Assembly (NCBI RefSeq): GCF_019430885.1
Contig: NZ_JAHYBZ010000006.1
Coordinates: forward strand, 310,001 to 374,000
Reading direction: 5' to 3'
DNA length: 64,000 nt
Source of the DNA: Roseomonas alba
Lineage (GTDB): Bacteria; Pseudomonadota; Alphaproteobacteria; Acetobacterales; Acetobacteraceae
Shown here: in pieces, positions 54,265-62,953 of the stretch
Layout: each line of letters begins with the position of its first letter
How positions within the stretch are numbered: the stretch's first letter is position 1
Translations under genes and position numbers: made by a program
Notes under the pieces: generated by a model
The model's input: only the letters and a program-made list of their open reading frames with translations
The model's database searches: none
What the model was told of the DNA's origin: nothing

Positions 54265-55632
54265 TCAGGCGCCCGGCGCCACGATCGTGCAGTCGCCGCG
54301 GCCGCGCAGCCGGGCACAGGCCTGCTCCGCGCCGCTCCGGCTCAGGCCGGTCACGCGGGCGCGGTACAGGGTGGCGCTGCCGGAACGGACCGGCGTCACG
54401 CTCGGCCGTGAGCCCAAGGTGGCGGTGACGTCGCGCGCCTGGTTCGCCTTGGTGCGGGCCAAGCTCTCGGAGGAGAAGGCCCCGACCTGCACCGCCCAGC
54501 CATTGCCGCCACCGGCGGAGGAGGATGGCGGCGTCGGCAGGACCTGGGTGCGGGCCGGCGCCGAGACCGGCGTCGCCTGCTGCACCGGCGGTGTCGGCAA
54601 CGGTGCCGGCAGCGTGCCGGCATGGGCCGTGCCGACTATGCCGAAGCCCCGGAATGGCGAAGCCGAGGGCGCGCGCCGTTCGGCCGGCGCGGCGAGCGCC
54701 GTCGCCATCACAGCCGGCGTCGCCTGCGGCATCGGTCCTTCGTCGGACTGCTGCATGGCGCGTTCGGCCTCGGACTGGCGGGCTGCCTCGGCCAGCGCCG
54801 CACGGGCGCTCGCCGTCAGGGTCGGGTTTTCGGCGCCCGTCATGTAGGTAGACGCGCCGGAAGCGGGCGGCGGTGGCAGTGCCATCGGCGCGAGCGAAGC
54901 CACCTGCACCGCCGGGGCGGCGGGCGGCGGGGGCGGCGCAGCCGCCACCTGCACCGGCGCCATGGCGTCCCGCTGCTCACGCAGGGCGATCGCCGTGCCG
55001 GCGCTCATCGGGCGCGGCCCCGCGGCGATGCGCGTGCCGATATCCGCCGCCGCATAGACCTCGGCCGGCGCGCGGCGATTCGGGTGGTAGGCCACGATGC
55101 GCGGCCCGATGCGGGCGACGTAGTTGCGCGTCTCGTTCGGCAGGCCGCGACCGCCCCAAAGGTAGTCCTCGAGACGCCGGGGACCGGCATTGTAGGCGGC
55201 GAGGAAGGCCGGGCTGCCGTAGAGCTCGTACATCTCCCGCAGATAGGCCGCGCCGGCCTGGATGCTGTCATAGGGATGATACGGGTCGGAGCCGAGATTG
55301 TAGCGTGCCTGCAGCTCCCGATAGGTCCCGGGCATCACCTGCATCAGCCCCATCGCGCCGACCGGAGAGGTCGCATTGGCGCGACCGCCGCTCTCCTGGC
55401 GCATAACCTCACGGATCCACTGCTCCGGCACGTCGAAGCGACGGGAGGCATCGCGAATCCACGGCCCCCAAGGGTCGCCCGGCGGACCGGGCGGGGAGGT
55501 GCTGTCGGGACGGTTGTAATAGGGACCGTTATTGGCCGCGGTGCGGCCACCCGTCTGCGCGCAGGCTGCCAGCATCGACAGCGCCGCGGCGACCAGAACG
55601 GCTCTCCCGCCGTCCCTCAAGCGTCCGGTCAT
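54265..55632 (-). CDS. Lytic transglycosylase (SLT) lipoprotein with SPOR domain
   Basis: 455 residues from the ATG at 55632. The signal peptide leads to a lipobox LAACAQ (Cys24). The SLT domain (about 60-180) has catalytic Glu80 in MRQESGG, GAMGLMQVMPGTYRELQARY and FLAAYNAGPRRLEDYL. A long Ala/Pro linker follows, then a C-terminal SPOR domain (WAVQVGAFSSESLARTKANQ to about 450). It cleaves peptidoglycan glycan strands; the SPOR domain would bring it to denuded septal peptidoglycan. The terminator in B5 follows. Confidence 0.93.
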   Translation of the reverse strand: MTGRLRDGGRAVLVAAALSMLAACAQTGGRTAANNGPYYNRPDSTSPPGPPGDPWGPWIRDASRRFDVPEQWIREVMRQESGGRANATSPVGAMGLMQVMPGTYRELQARYNLGSDPYHPYDSIQAGAAYLREMYELYGSPAFLAAYNAGPRRLEDYLWGGRGLPNETRNYVARIGPRIVAYHPNRRAPAEVYAAADIGTRIAAGPRPMSAGTAIALREQRDAMAPVQVAAAPPPPPAAPAVQVASLAPMALPPPPASGASTYMTGAENPTLTASARAALAEAARQSEAERAMQQSDEGPMPQATPAVMATALAAPAERRAPSASPFRGFGIVGTAHAGTLPAPLPTPPVQQATPVSAPARTQVLPTPPSSSAGGGNGWAVQVGAFSSESLARTKANQARDVTATLGSRPSVTPVRSGSATLYRARVTGLSRSGAEQACARLRGRGDCTIVAPGA

Positions 55633-55930
55633 TCCCCCTGGTCTCCATGACCCCGCTGAAATCGCCGCCCGTAACGCCGAGATGCCGGAATTCCCCCTCC
55701 GGCCCCTCCGGGCAGCCCCCCAAGCGGGCGTGAGTGCAATATCCTGAAACCTTGCGTAGGCCAGTGCCGGGCATCGGGTCAAGCATTGCGGACGCATCGC
55801 AGCATGTGGTGTGTCCTGGCCTGACGCCCGTGCCACGGGTGGAAGGAACCCATCTTACTGTGGCCGAAGCATGGCGAATCGCCGGATAATCCCGTGTAGA
55901 GCCGCCCGCAACCGCCTGGAGAGTTAGACG

Positions 55931-56476
55931 ATGTTCGATCTGCGCCGCCTCGCCCCCCTGTGCATCGTGGTCGCCCTCGGCGGCGGACTCGCCGCCTGCG
56001 CCCCGGCCGACAATTCCACGGTGAGCCGCGGCGCGCTGGGCTCATCGGGCTATGTCTCGGCCGGGACCATCGTCGGCATGCGTCCCGTCCAGGTGCAGGG
56101 CACCCGCAGCGGCGTGGGTGCGGCCGGCGGCGCGGTGGCGGGCGGGCTGATCGGCAGCACCATCGGCGGCGACTGGCGGGCGCGTACCGTGGGCGGCGTG
56201 ATCGGCGCGCTGGCCGGCGGCCTGGCGGGCGGCGCCATCGAGGAAGGCGTGACGCGCGGCAACGCCATGGAATTCATCATCCGCGACGATGACGGGCAGA
56301 TGCGCTCGGTCATCCAGACCAATGAGCTGAACCTCGCCGTCGGCGAACGCGTGATCATGACGCAGACCGACCGGGTGCGCCTGTCTCGCGCCGGTGGGGC
56401 TGCGCCGGTCAACTACGGGGGAGCCTATCGCGGCGGCTACGGCGGCGGCCCGGTCGACGCCATGGGCGGGAAGTAG
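55931..56476 (+). CDS. SlyB-like glycine-zipper outer-membrane lipoprotein
   Basis: 181 residues. The signal peptide MFDLRRLAPLCIVVALGGGL ends in a lipobox (LAAC, Cys23). It continues through VSAGTIVGMRPVQVQGTRSG and a glycine zipper (GAAGGAVAGGLIGSTIGG; GGVIGALAGGLAGGAIEEGV). MEFIIRDDDGQMRSVIQTNE is the PcpY/SlyB-type domain (17 kDa surface antigen family). It stabilises the outer membrane in related species. It is divergent from the lytic transglycosylase gene, with a 298-bp gap and GGAGAG before the ATG. Confidence 0.9.
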   Translation: MFDLRRLAPLCIVVALGGGLAACAPADNSTVSRGALGSSGYVSAGTIVGMRPVQVQGTRSGVGAAGGAVAGGLIGSTIGGDWRARTVGGVIGALAGGLAGGAIEEGVTRGNAMEFIIRDDDGQMRSVIQTNELNLAVGERVIMTQTDRVRLSRAGGAAPVNYGGAYRGGYGGGPVDAMGGK

Positions 56477-56499
56477 GCGCCCCTTCGGAACAGAGCGTC

Positions 56500-56640
56500 T
56501 TGCGGCGCATCTTCGCGCCCGGCGCCGACGCCGACCCGATCCGCCCGCCCGTCCGGCACGCTGTCGCCGGATAGCCGGGCCGGGCGCGGGTCGGCGCTGC
56601 GAATTCCGGACAGGCTCCGCGCGGCGCCCTTCCGGCCCGG
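56500..56640. repeat. Family B-like repeat, copy B6 (diverged)
   Basis: GCGCCGACGCCGACCCGATC and GGGCGCGGGTCGGCGC form long arms around GTCCGGCACGCTGTCGCCGG. The right end GCGAATTCCGGACAGGCT matches GCGCATTTCCGGACAGGCT of copy B1. It lies after the SlyB-like gene and before the polysaccharide-export permease. The ATGCGCC hairpin is degraded, so membership is less certain. Confidence 0.4.
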
Positions 56641-56665
56641 GCGCGGCCGGTGTAAGCCCGCGCCC

Positions 56666-57499
56666 ATGTCCAGCACGACCACCCCCGTCCACGCCTTCGA
56701 TGCCGCCGATCCGCGGCGGCGCGAGATCGCGCTCGAGGATCTCTCGGGCGGCCTGGCGCGCTGGCGGCTCGCCTGGGCCCTGGCGCGCAGCGACATCACG
56801 CACCGCTATCGCGGCTCGATCCTCGGCCCGCTGTGGCTGACGCTGTCGACCGGCGTGATGCTGGGCGCGCTCGGCTTTCTCTATGCGAAGCTGTTCCGCA
56901 TCGACATGACCGACTACCTGCCGTGGCTGACGGTCAGCCTGATCCTGTGGAACACGTTGAATCAGACGGTCACCGACGCCACCACCTGCCTGACGGGGGC
57001 CGAGGGCGTCATCCGGCAGATGCCCCTGCCCTATACCGTCCATGCCCTGCGCGTGGTCATGCGCAACGCCATCGTCGCGGCCCACAACCTGCCGCTGATC
57101 GCAGTCATCTTCTTCATCTTCGGCGTGGCGCCGCACTGGACCGTCGTGCTCGCCATTCCCGGATTCGTGCTGATGGCGATCGGCGGTTTCGCCGCCTCGA
57201 TCTTCCTCGGCATGATTTGCGCCCGATTCCGCGACATCCCGCCCATCGTGGGATCGCTGATGCAGGTCGCCTTCTTCGTCTCGGCGGTGATCTGGAAGCC
57301 GGACATGCTCGGCTGGTGGGAACCCTATTTGCCCATCAATCCGGTCTTCGCGGTGATGGAAGCGATCCGCGCGCCCATCATGGGCACCACGGGGGGCGTC
57401 GTCGTCTGGTTCGCGGCGATCGTCTGGACGGCGCTGCTGGTCTGGATCTCCTGGGTCTTCTTCGTCCGCTTCCGCGGCCGCATCGCCTTCTGGGTCTGA
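56666..57499 (+). CDS. Polysaccharide-export ABC transporter permease (KpsM/Wzm-like)
   Basis: 277 residues with six membrane helices of the ABC-2 type. ITHRYRGSILGPLWLTLSTG is the conserved N-terminal segment of KpsM/Wzm/RfbA proteins. LYAKLFRIDMTDYLPWLTVS and the final FRDIPPIVGSLMQVAFFVSA, WEPYLPINPVFAVMEAIRAP support the assignment. It exports capsule, O-antigen or a similar glycan with the ATPase encoded 5 bp downstream. No glycosyltransferase genes are nearby. Confidence 0.92.
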   Translation: MSSTTTPVHAFDAADPRRREIALEDLSGGLARWRLAWALARSDITHRYRGSILGPLWLTLSTGVMLGALGFLYAKLFRIDMTDYLPWLTVSLILWNTLNQTVTDATTCLTGAEGVIRQMPLPYTVHALRVVMRNAIVAAHNLPLIAVIFFIFGVAPHWTVVLAIPGFVLMAIGGFAASIFLGMICARFRDIPPIVGSLMQVAFFVSAVIWKPDMLGWWEPYLPINPVFAVMEAIRAPIMGTTGGVVVWFAAIVWTALLVWISWVFFVRFRGRIAFWV

Positions 57500-57504
57500 T
57501 CGCC

Positions 57505-58236
57505 ATGGCCAGCATCGACGCCACGGGCCTCGCCATCGAGTTCCCGCTCTATCACCACAACGCGCGCTCGTTGAAGCAGCGTATCCTCGCCTCCTCGGGG
57601 CTGCGGCTGAAGAAGGACGAGGACAACCGCATCGTCGTCGCGGCGCTGCGCGACCTGACCTTCACCATCGGCCGGGGCGAGCGCGTCGCCCTGGTCGGCC
57701 CCAACGGCGCGGGCAAGACCACCCTGCTGCGCACCATCGCCGGCGTCTATGAACCCGTCGCCGGCCGGCTGCGGGTGGAAGGCGAGATCGGGTCCCTGAT
57801 CGACCCCGCGGCGGGCATGGACCAGCTTCTGACCGGGCGTGAGAACGTCGTGCTGCGCGCCCTGTTCCGCGGCATGTCGGAAGCCGAAGGCCGCGCCCTG
57901 GCCGAGGAGGTGGCAGGCTTCGCCGGCCTCGGCGATTTCCTCGACGTGCCGATCCGCGGCTATTCCGCTGGTATGAACGTCCGGCTCGCCTTTGCCATGG
58001 CGACCGCGATGACCCCGGATATCCTGCTGATGGACGAGTGGTTCCTCGCCGGCGATGCGGACTTCATGCGCAAGGCCGAGGAGCGCCTGACCCAGCTTGT
58101 CACCGGCGCCGAGATCCTGATGATCGCCACGCACGACATGCATGTCGTGCGGAAATGGTGCACCCGCGCGATCCGGCTGGAAGGCGGGCGCATCACCGCG
58201 GATGGCACGGTGGACGAGGTGATCGGGCCGGCATAG
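57505..58236 (+). CDS. Polysaccharide-export ABC transporter ATP-binding protein (KpsT/Wzt-like)
   Basis: 243 residues from the ATG at 57505. Walker A GPNGAGKT at 65-72, the diverged signature YSAGMNVRLAFAMAT typical of this subfamily, Walker B ILLMDEW and H-loop THDMHV are present. There is no C-terminal carbohydrate-binding domain as in some Wzt proteins. It energises the permease encoded just upstream. Confidence 0.93.
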   Translation: MASIDATGLAIEFPLYHHNARSLKQRILASSGLRLKKDEDNRIVVAALRDLTFTIGRGERVALVGPNGAGKTTLLRTIAGVYEPVAGRLRVEGEIGSLIDPAAGMDQLLTGRENVVLRALFRGMSEAEGRALAEEVAGFAGLGDFLDVPIRGYSAGMNVRLAFAMATAMTPDILLMDEWFLAGDADFMRKAEERLTQLVTGAEILMIATHDMHVVRKWCTRAIRLEGGRITADGTVDEVIGPA

Positions 58237-58333
58237 CCGGGAGAGCGGGACGGAGAGCGGCCATCCGCTCTATCCTGCCCCCCGGCGGCGGCTGGGATGG
58301 ACGACGCCATCGATCCAGGACAACCCGACCGCG

Positions 58334-59785
58334 ATGCTGCCCTCGACCGAATTCCTGCTGGCCGCCGCCTTCGCGGTGCTTCATGTCCTGGTGATCCTTC
58401 GCGCGCTGCTGGTGGATGGCCGGGATCCGATGTCGCGCGCGGCCTGGGTGCTCGCCCTGCTGCTGCTGCCGGGCATCGGCGTCGGCGTTTATCTGCTGGT
58501 GGGCGAACCCTGGCTGGCGCGTCGGCTGCGTGCCCGGTCGGTCGCCGTCTTCGACCTGCTCGCCCGCGAGGCCCGCGCCGCCAGCCTGCCCGCCGCCGCG
58601 CCGCGCGAGGCCATCCCGGAACGCTTCCGCCCCGCCTTCCGCCTGTGCGAGGCACTGGCCCGCGGGCCGACGGTCGATGGCAACACGGCCTGCCTGGCCC
58701 CCGATTCCAATGCGGCCATCGCCGCCATGGTCGCGGCGATCGACGCGGCGACCGACACGGTCCATCTGTCCTTCTACATCTGGCTCGCTGACACCAACGG
58801 GCTGCGCGTGGTCGAGGCGCTGTGCCGTGCCGCTCGGCGCGGCGTCACCTGCCGGGTCATCGCGGACGGGATCGGGTCACGCCCGCTGGTGCGCTCCGGC
58901 CATTGGCGCGCCATGGCGGAAGCGGGGGTGCGGATGCAGAGCGCCCTGCCCATCGCGCGCGGCCCGCTGGTCTTCCTCGGCAACCGGGTCGATCTGCGCA
59001 ATCACCGCAAGATCGTCGTCATCGACAACCGCCTGACCTTCTGCGGCAGCCAGAACTGCGCCGATCCCGAATTCCGCGTGAAAGCGAAGTACGCCCCCTG
59101 GGTGGACATCATGCTGTCCTTCGAGGGGCCGGTCGTGGTGCAGAACCAGCTCCTCTTCGCCGCCGACTGGATGGCCGAAACCGGCGAGGACCTGACGGCG
59201 CTTCTCGCCGCGCCGGCCACAGCGTCCCAGCCGACCGGCTTCCCCGCCATCGCCTTCGGCACCGGCCCCAATTCACCCAAGGGCGCGATGTCCGACGTCT
59301 TCGTCGCCCTGCTCGGCGGCGCGGAGCGGGAGGTGGTGATCTCCACCCCCTATTTCGTGCCGGATGCGCCGCTGCTGGCAGCACTGGTCGCCTGTGCCCG
59401 GCGCGGTGTGGAGACCAGACTGATCCTGCCCGCCCGCAACGATTCCTGGGCCGTCAGCGCCATCAGCAAGGCGTATTACCCGGAGCTCCTTGCTGCCGGG
59501 GTCCGGGTCTTCGAATTCCACGGCGGGCTGCTGCACGCCAAGACGCTGGTACCGGACCGCGCGGTGGCCCTGGTCGGGTCGGCGAACATGGACCGCCGCA
59601 GCATCGACCTGAATTTCGAGAACAACATCCTGCTGTGCTCGGAACAGGTCGCGCGCGAGATCCGCGAGCGCCAGGACACCTATCTGCGCAGTGCGACGGA
59701 AGTGCTGCCCGAGACGCTGCGACGACGGACCATCCCCCGGCGGTTGTGGGAAAATACGCTGACGATGTTCAGCCCGGTGCTGTGA
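58334..59785 (+). CDS. cls: Cardiolipin synthase (phospholipase D family)
   Basis: 483 residues with two N-terminal membrane helices (FLLAAAFAVLHVLVILRALL; AAWVLALLLLPGIGVGVYLL) and two HKD motifs. The first starts at His224 (NHRKIVVIDNRLTFCGSQN) and the second at His401 (LLHAKTLVPDRAVALVGSAN). It condenses two phosphatidylglycerol molecules to cardiolipin at the inner membrane. Length and topology match ClsA. It stands alone, followed by repeat A5. Confidence 0.93.
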   Translation: MLPSTEFLLAAAFAVLHVLVILRALLVDGRDPMSRAAWVLALLLLPGIGVGVYLLVGEPWLARRLRARSVAVFDLLAREARAASLPAAAPREAIPERFRPAFRLCEALARGPTVDGNTACLAPDSNAAIAAMVAAIDAATDTVHLSFYIWLADTNGLRVVEALCRAARRGVTCRVIADGIGSRPLVRSGHWRAMAEAGVRMQSALPIARGPLVFLGNRVDLRNHRKIVVIDNRLTFCGSQNCADPEFRVKAKYAPWVDIMLSFEGPVVVQNQLLFAADWMAETGEDLTALLAAPATASQPTGFPAIAFGTGPNSPKGAMSDVFVALLGGAEREVVISTPYFVPDAPLLAALVACARRGVETRLILPARNDSWAVSAISKAYYPELLAAGVRVFEFHGGLLHAKTLVPDRAVALVGSANMDRRSIDLNFENNILLCSEQVAREIRERQDTYLRSATEVLPETLRRRTIPRRLWENTLTMFSPVL

Positions 59786-59834
59786 TGGCGTGAGGGGGGT
59801 TCCGCCCCGCGCGCACGACGAGACGGGCAATGTC

Positions 59835-59941
59835 GGCCGGGGAAGACCTTCGCCCCTCCCCGAGCCCCACCCCACCAAAGGCCGCAGGGCCTTTGGTGGG
59901 AAGAGGTCCGGAGAGGGTCAACGCCCCTCTTCGGGTTCCAC
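59835..59941. repeat. Family A intergenic repeat, copy A5 (short)
   Basis: It lies between the convergent cardiolipin synthase and thioesterase genes. It keeps a GGGGAAGACCTTCGCCCC-type hairpin, CCACCAAAGGCC-GCAG-GGCCTTTGGTGG (a stem extended to 12 bp) and a TCCGGAGAGGGTC/GCCCCTCTTCGG end. It lacks the directional core, so it looks like an internally deleted copy or the minimal element. Confidence 0.65.
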
Positions 59942-59963
59942 GGGCCAGGATCAGGACCCGGCC

Positions 59964-60827
59964 CTACAGCCCCAGGTCCGGCACCAACAAGGCCTCCAGC
60001 GCCGCGCGCCGATCCGGCGGCAGCGCGATCGCCTTGCGCGCGACGAGGTCGAGCGCCACACCCACCGCCTCCGCTGCCGCAACCGGAGCGCCCGTCTCCC
60101 CATCATGCAGCAGATGCGTCCAGGTGGCGGTCTTGCTTCCCAGCGCGCGGAGCCCGCTGGTCACCGTGACGAGTTGCCCCGCCCGCAGCGGCCGCAGATG
60201 GAGCAGCCGGTATTCCAGGGCCGCGCCCCCGATGCCCTCCTCCTTCACGCCGAGTCCCTTGCCGCCGTTGCGCAGATTCGGCACGCCGTCCCAGACGCGG
60301 GCGATGACGCCTTCCGGGCGCATCACGCCCCGGGCGTCGCAGTCCTGCGGGCGGACGACACCGCGATGGGCCTCGGCGAGCCCCATGGCGAGGGCGGCCG
60401 TCCGGTCGGGCACGGGTCGCGGCGTATCGAAGGAAAGGCCGCGCGGCGCCGCGTGGTCCGGCAGTGTGACCGCCAGCCCATCGAGGCTGTGCGGCCGGCC
60501 TTCCGGCTCGATGTCGGAGACGAGCGTCGCTGCCGGCTCGCCTGTCGCGCTGTTGCGTATCTCAACCAGGGTCCGCAGGACCTTCCCGCGCTGCTCCAGC
60601 ACGCCGCCGAGGATGGTGAAGGGCGTGCCCGGGGGCATCTCCCGCAGGAACCGGATGTGCTGGTCGTGCAGCCGAAAGCCGCCGGCGGAGGGCGGCAGCC
60701 CCGCCTCGAACAGCAGCCATTGCAGCGCATCGCATGCCCTCGCGACGTAGTGGCGCACATTCATGTGCCCCATCACGTCGCATTCCTCCTGCTGCACGCT
60801 GCCCCGGCCGATCACGATCACGCGCAT
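59964..60827 (-). CDS. Double hot-dog thioesterase-like protein
   Basis: 287 residues from the ATG at 60827. Two hot-dog domains are visible. The N-terminal one starts GRGSVQQEECDVMGHMNVRH (the QxxxDxxGHxN pattern of 4-hydroxybenzoyl-CoA-type thioesterases). The second has RGVVRPQDCDARGVMRPEGV, where the HxN is replaced by RPE. It probably hydrolyses or binds acyl-CoA/ACP thioesters. It is divergent from the small gene at 60925. Confidence 0.8.
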   Translation of the reverse strand: MRVIVIGRGSVQQEECDVMGHMNVRHYVARACDALQWLLFEAGLPPSAGGFRLHDQHIRFLREMPPGTPFTILGGVLEQRGKVLRTLVEIRNSATGEPAATLVSDIEPEGRPHSLDGLAVTLPDHAAPRGLSFDTPRPVPDRTAALAMGLAEAHRGVVRPQDCDARGVMRPEGVIARVWDGVPNLRNGGKGLGVKEEGIGGAALEYRLLHLRPLRAGQLVTVTSGLRALGSKTATWTHLLHDGETGAPVAAAEAVGVALDLVARKAIALPPDRRAALEALLVPDLGL

Positions 60828-60924
60828 CTCCCCCTCGCTGCCCCGTGCAGAACAGCGCGGCGCAGCGCGACCGGCAAGCGGCGGCGCTTGACCCGGCACC
60901 CCGGGATTTGCCACCGTTCACCCC

Positions 60925-61209
60925 GTGGGGATCCTGGTCAGTGTCCGCGCCGGCGATGACGATACGCTCTGGGCCGTCGTGGCGACGGTCGGGCGAAAGA
61001 GCCGCGTCGCCGAGGTTTTCCGGTCCCGCGCCCAGGCCCTCGATGACCGCGCCTGGCGGGACCAGCAGGTGAAGGCCTATGCGGATTGGCTGGTGCGGGC
61101 GAAGCAACCCGTGCCGCATTACTCCGTCACACCGATCCGCCGTTCCGAGCTGCCGCGGAAATGGACACCACTTCCAGCACTGGGATTCCTGCGCGGCCAG
61201 ATGATCTGA
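60925..61209 (+). CDS. Small hypothetical protein
   Basis: 94 residues, from a GTG at 60925. It starts MGILVSVRAGDDDTLWAVVA and continues through AWRDQQVKAYADWLVRAKQP to a short basic end. No known domain, signal peptide or clear ribosome site is visible, which weakens the start choice. It lies in the 570-bp interval between the thioesterase-like and lipoprotein genes. Confidence 0.45.
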   Translation: MGILVSVRAGDDDTLWAVVATVGRKSRVAEVFRSRAQALDDRAWRDQQVKAYADWLVRAKQPVPHYSVTPIRRSELPRKWTPLPALGFLRGQMI

Positions 61210-61398
61210 CCCAAGGCCATCGGTCTGCGCGCTGGCGCACGGCGCGGAACGACCCGGATATGCAACCCATTGGTGGCGTTCGGCGTATGTCCGCCAACGC
61301 GTGCGTTAGGCCGGGCGGATGGACGTCCAGAGCCAGCTTGGCCGCGCGATTGAAGGGTGTATCGTCCCCCGCCTTGCCTGCCTCCGGAGGAGAGACTC

Positions 61399-62439
61399 TT
61401 GCCCGTTCAGCGCCCCGGCCGCCGGTCTTTCAGGTCCACCCTCTGTGTCGCCATGGCCTCGGCCATGCTGCTCAACGGCTGCGTCGCGGCCCAGATCGCG
61501 GCGCAGCAGACACCGACAGGGCCACGGCTCGGAAGCGATGACGGCACCGATGCCTGCCGATCCCAGGCGGAGCAGTTCGACAGCACCGCCGCCTATTTCG
61601 CCGCCCCCATCGTCGCCGGTGCCGTCGTGATCGGGGCCGGCGGTATCCTGGGCACGCGTCCCGGCGTCATCGGGGCTCTCGTCTGGGCGGCAAGTTCCGC
61701 CGCCGCGGCCGCTGCCGCCACCTCCTACCTCGAGCAGCGGCAGCGGGACACCAACAACGACCCCAACGCGCTGGCCGCCGCCATGGCGACCGACCTCGAC
61801 CAGGAAAACGCCCATATCGCGCAGTCCCAGCAGACGTTGGACGCCGTGACCGATTGCCGCCTGCGCGAGGCCCAGCGCGTCCAGGCCGCCGCCCAGGCCG
61901 GCGAGATCCAGCGCCGCGAGGCGGAGCAGCGCCTTGCCGCCCTGCGCCAGCAGGCGGAGCGCGACCTCACCATCAGCCAGGGGGTGCAGCAGCGCATCCA
62001 GGCCCGCGCGGCAGAGATGGACCCGGGCTTCGACACCGTGGCCCCGGGGGCGCGCGCCGCACCGCCGCCGCGCCCGCAGCCGGTCGTCACGCGCCCCCGC
62101 CAGGCCGTGGCCCTGCAGGCGGCGCCGCTGCCCTCCGCCCCGCCGGTGGCGACCCCGGTGGCGGCGAGCCAGCCGGTGCAGGTCGTGCCCACCCGCAACC
62201 CCGACTTCGTCGCGGTGGAAACGCCGAGCGGCCAGCGCCTGGGCTATGCCCGGGCCGCGACCTTCTCGATCCCGCCGTCCCAGACGCGCGCCGTCTCGGT
62301 GCCTGCGGTGGCCGGCGCCGCGGACGCCGCCCGGCTTCGCACGCTGGTGGGCACCAACATCGCCCGGCGCGAAGGCTTCTCCGAATCGGTGGCCGACCTG
62401 CAGCGCGCGGTCAGCTCGGGCTTCGAACTCGGGACCTGA
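61399..62439 (+). CDS. Lipoprotein with coiled-coil region, unknown function
   Basis: 346 residues from a TTG at 61399, chosen because CGGAGGAGA stands 5 nt upstream; a GTG at 61357 would add 14 residues before the signal peptide. The signal peptide ends in lipobox LLNGC. Then come a short membrane-like Gly/Ala segment (FAAPIVAGAVVIGAGGILGT), a coiled coil (CRLREAQRVQAAAQAGEIQR; QRREAEQRLAALRQQAERDL), a Pro/Ala linker and a C-terminal region (ARREGFSESVADLQRAVSS). It is probably anchored in the envelope. Repeat A6 follows. Confidence 0.7.
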   Translation: MPVQRPGRRSFRSTLCVAMASAMLLNGCVAAQIAAQQTPTGPRLGSDDGTDACRSQAEQFDSTAAYFAAPIVAGAVVIGAGGILGTRPGVIGALVWAASSAAAAAAATSYLEQRQRDTNNDPNALAAAMATDLDQENAHIAQSQQTLDAVTDCRLREAQRVQAAAQAGEIQRREAEQRLAALRQQAERDLTISQGVQQRIQARAAEMDPGFDTVAPGARAAPPPRPQPVVTRPRQAVALQAAPLPSAPPVATPVAASQPVQVVPTRNPDFVAVETPSGQRLGYARAATFSIPPSQTRAVSVPAVAGAADAARLRTLVGTNIARREGFSESVADLQRAVSSGFELGT

Positions 62440-62461
62440 TATCGCGGCGACGGGTGGCCCG

Positions 62462-62697
62462 TTGGAGAGGGGCTCTGCCCCTCTCCAAACCTCACTCCGC
62501 CAAAGGCCGAAAGGCCTTTGGAAACCAATACTTGGCGCCGTGCGGTACGGGCGCCCCATTCCCCCCTCAGCGCGCTTCGTGCGCAAAGGCGGGTTCCGGC
62601 ATTCATGCCGACGAAGGCGCCCGGCGCCAGGTTGAGGTTTCCAAAGGCCTTTCGGCCTTTGGTGGGGTGGGTCCGGGAGGGGCAAAGCCCCTCTCGG
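62462..62697. repeat. Family A intergenic repeat, copy A6 (best preserved)
   Basis: It lies between convergent genes. Order: a perfect 12-bp hairpin TTGGAGAGGGGC/GCCCCTCTCCAA (62462-62488), hairpin CCAAAGGCC-GAAA-GGCCTTTGG (62500-62521), the directional core (GCGCTTCGTGCGCAAAGGCG; GGCGCCCGGCGCCAGGTTGA), an inverted hairpin CCAAAGGCC-TTTC-GGCCTTTGG (about 62640-62661), then a closing CCGGGAGGGGC/GCCCCTCTCGG hairpin (62673-62697). The GAAA loop is a GNRA tetraloop in RNA from one strand only. Confidence 0.8.
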
Positions 62698-62710
62698 CTC
62701 CATACCCGCC

Positions 62711-62953
62711 TTAGCCGCCATCGCCAGGCCGGCGCCCGGCCCAGAACAGCCATGCGATCCAGCCGATCGGCCCGACCACCACGGCATGCGCACCGATCAC
62801 CACCAGCACCGTCTCCCAGTGCCAACCGGAATTGCGCATGGCGGCAAAACCGGCCGGCACCGAGAACCACAGCACCGCGGCCAGCATGATGAAGATCAGC
62901 GCCGCCGGCACCGGCCGGCGCGGAACCGGCGGCAGGCCGGGCGGCCGCGCCAT
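62711..62953 (-). CDS. Small two-helix membrane protein
   Basis: 80 residues. A Pro-rich N-terminus ([20 protein letters not shown]) precedes two membrane helices (FIMLAAVLWFSVPAGFAAMR; VLVVIGAHAVVVGPIGWIAW) and a short basic end. The ATG overlaps the kdsA stop (TGATG at 62951-62955), so it is translationally coupled to it. Function unknown; possibly an accessory of the KDO/LPS pathway by position only. Confidence 0.65.
   Translation of the reverse strand: MARPPGLPPVPRRPVPAALIFIMLAAVLWFSVPAGFAAMRNSGWHWETVLVVIGAHAVVVGPIGWIAWLFWAGRRPGDGG

Noticed and set aside
53674..54411. Plus-strand open frame of 245 codons between the acyl-CoA operon and the transglycosylase gene
   Set aside because: It crosses repeat B5 and lies opposite the small gene at 53878; composition is shadow-like.
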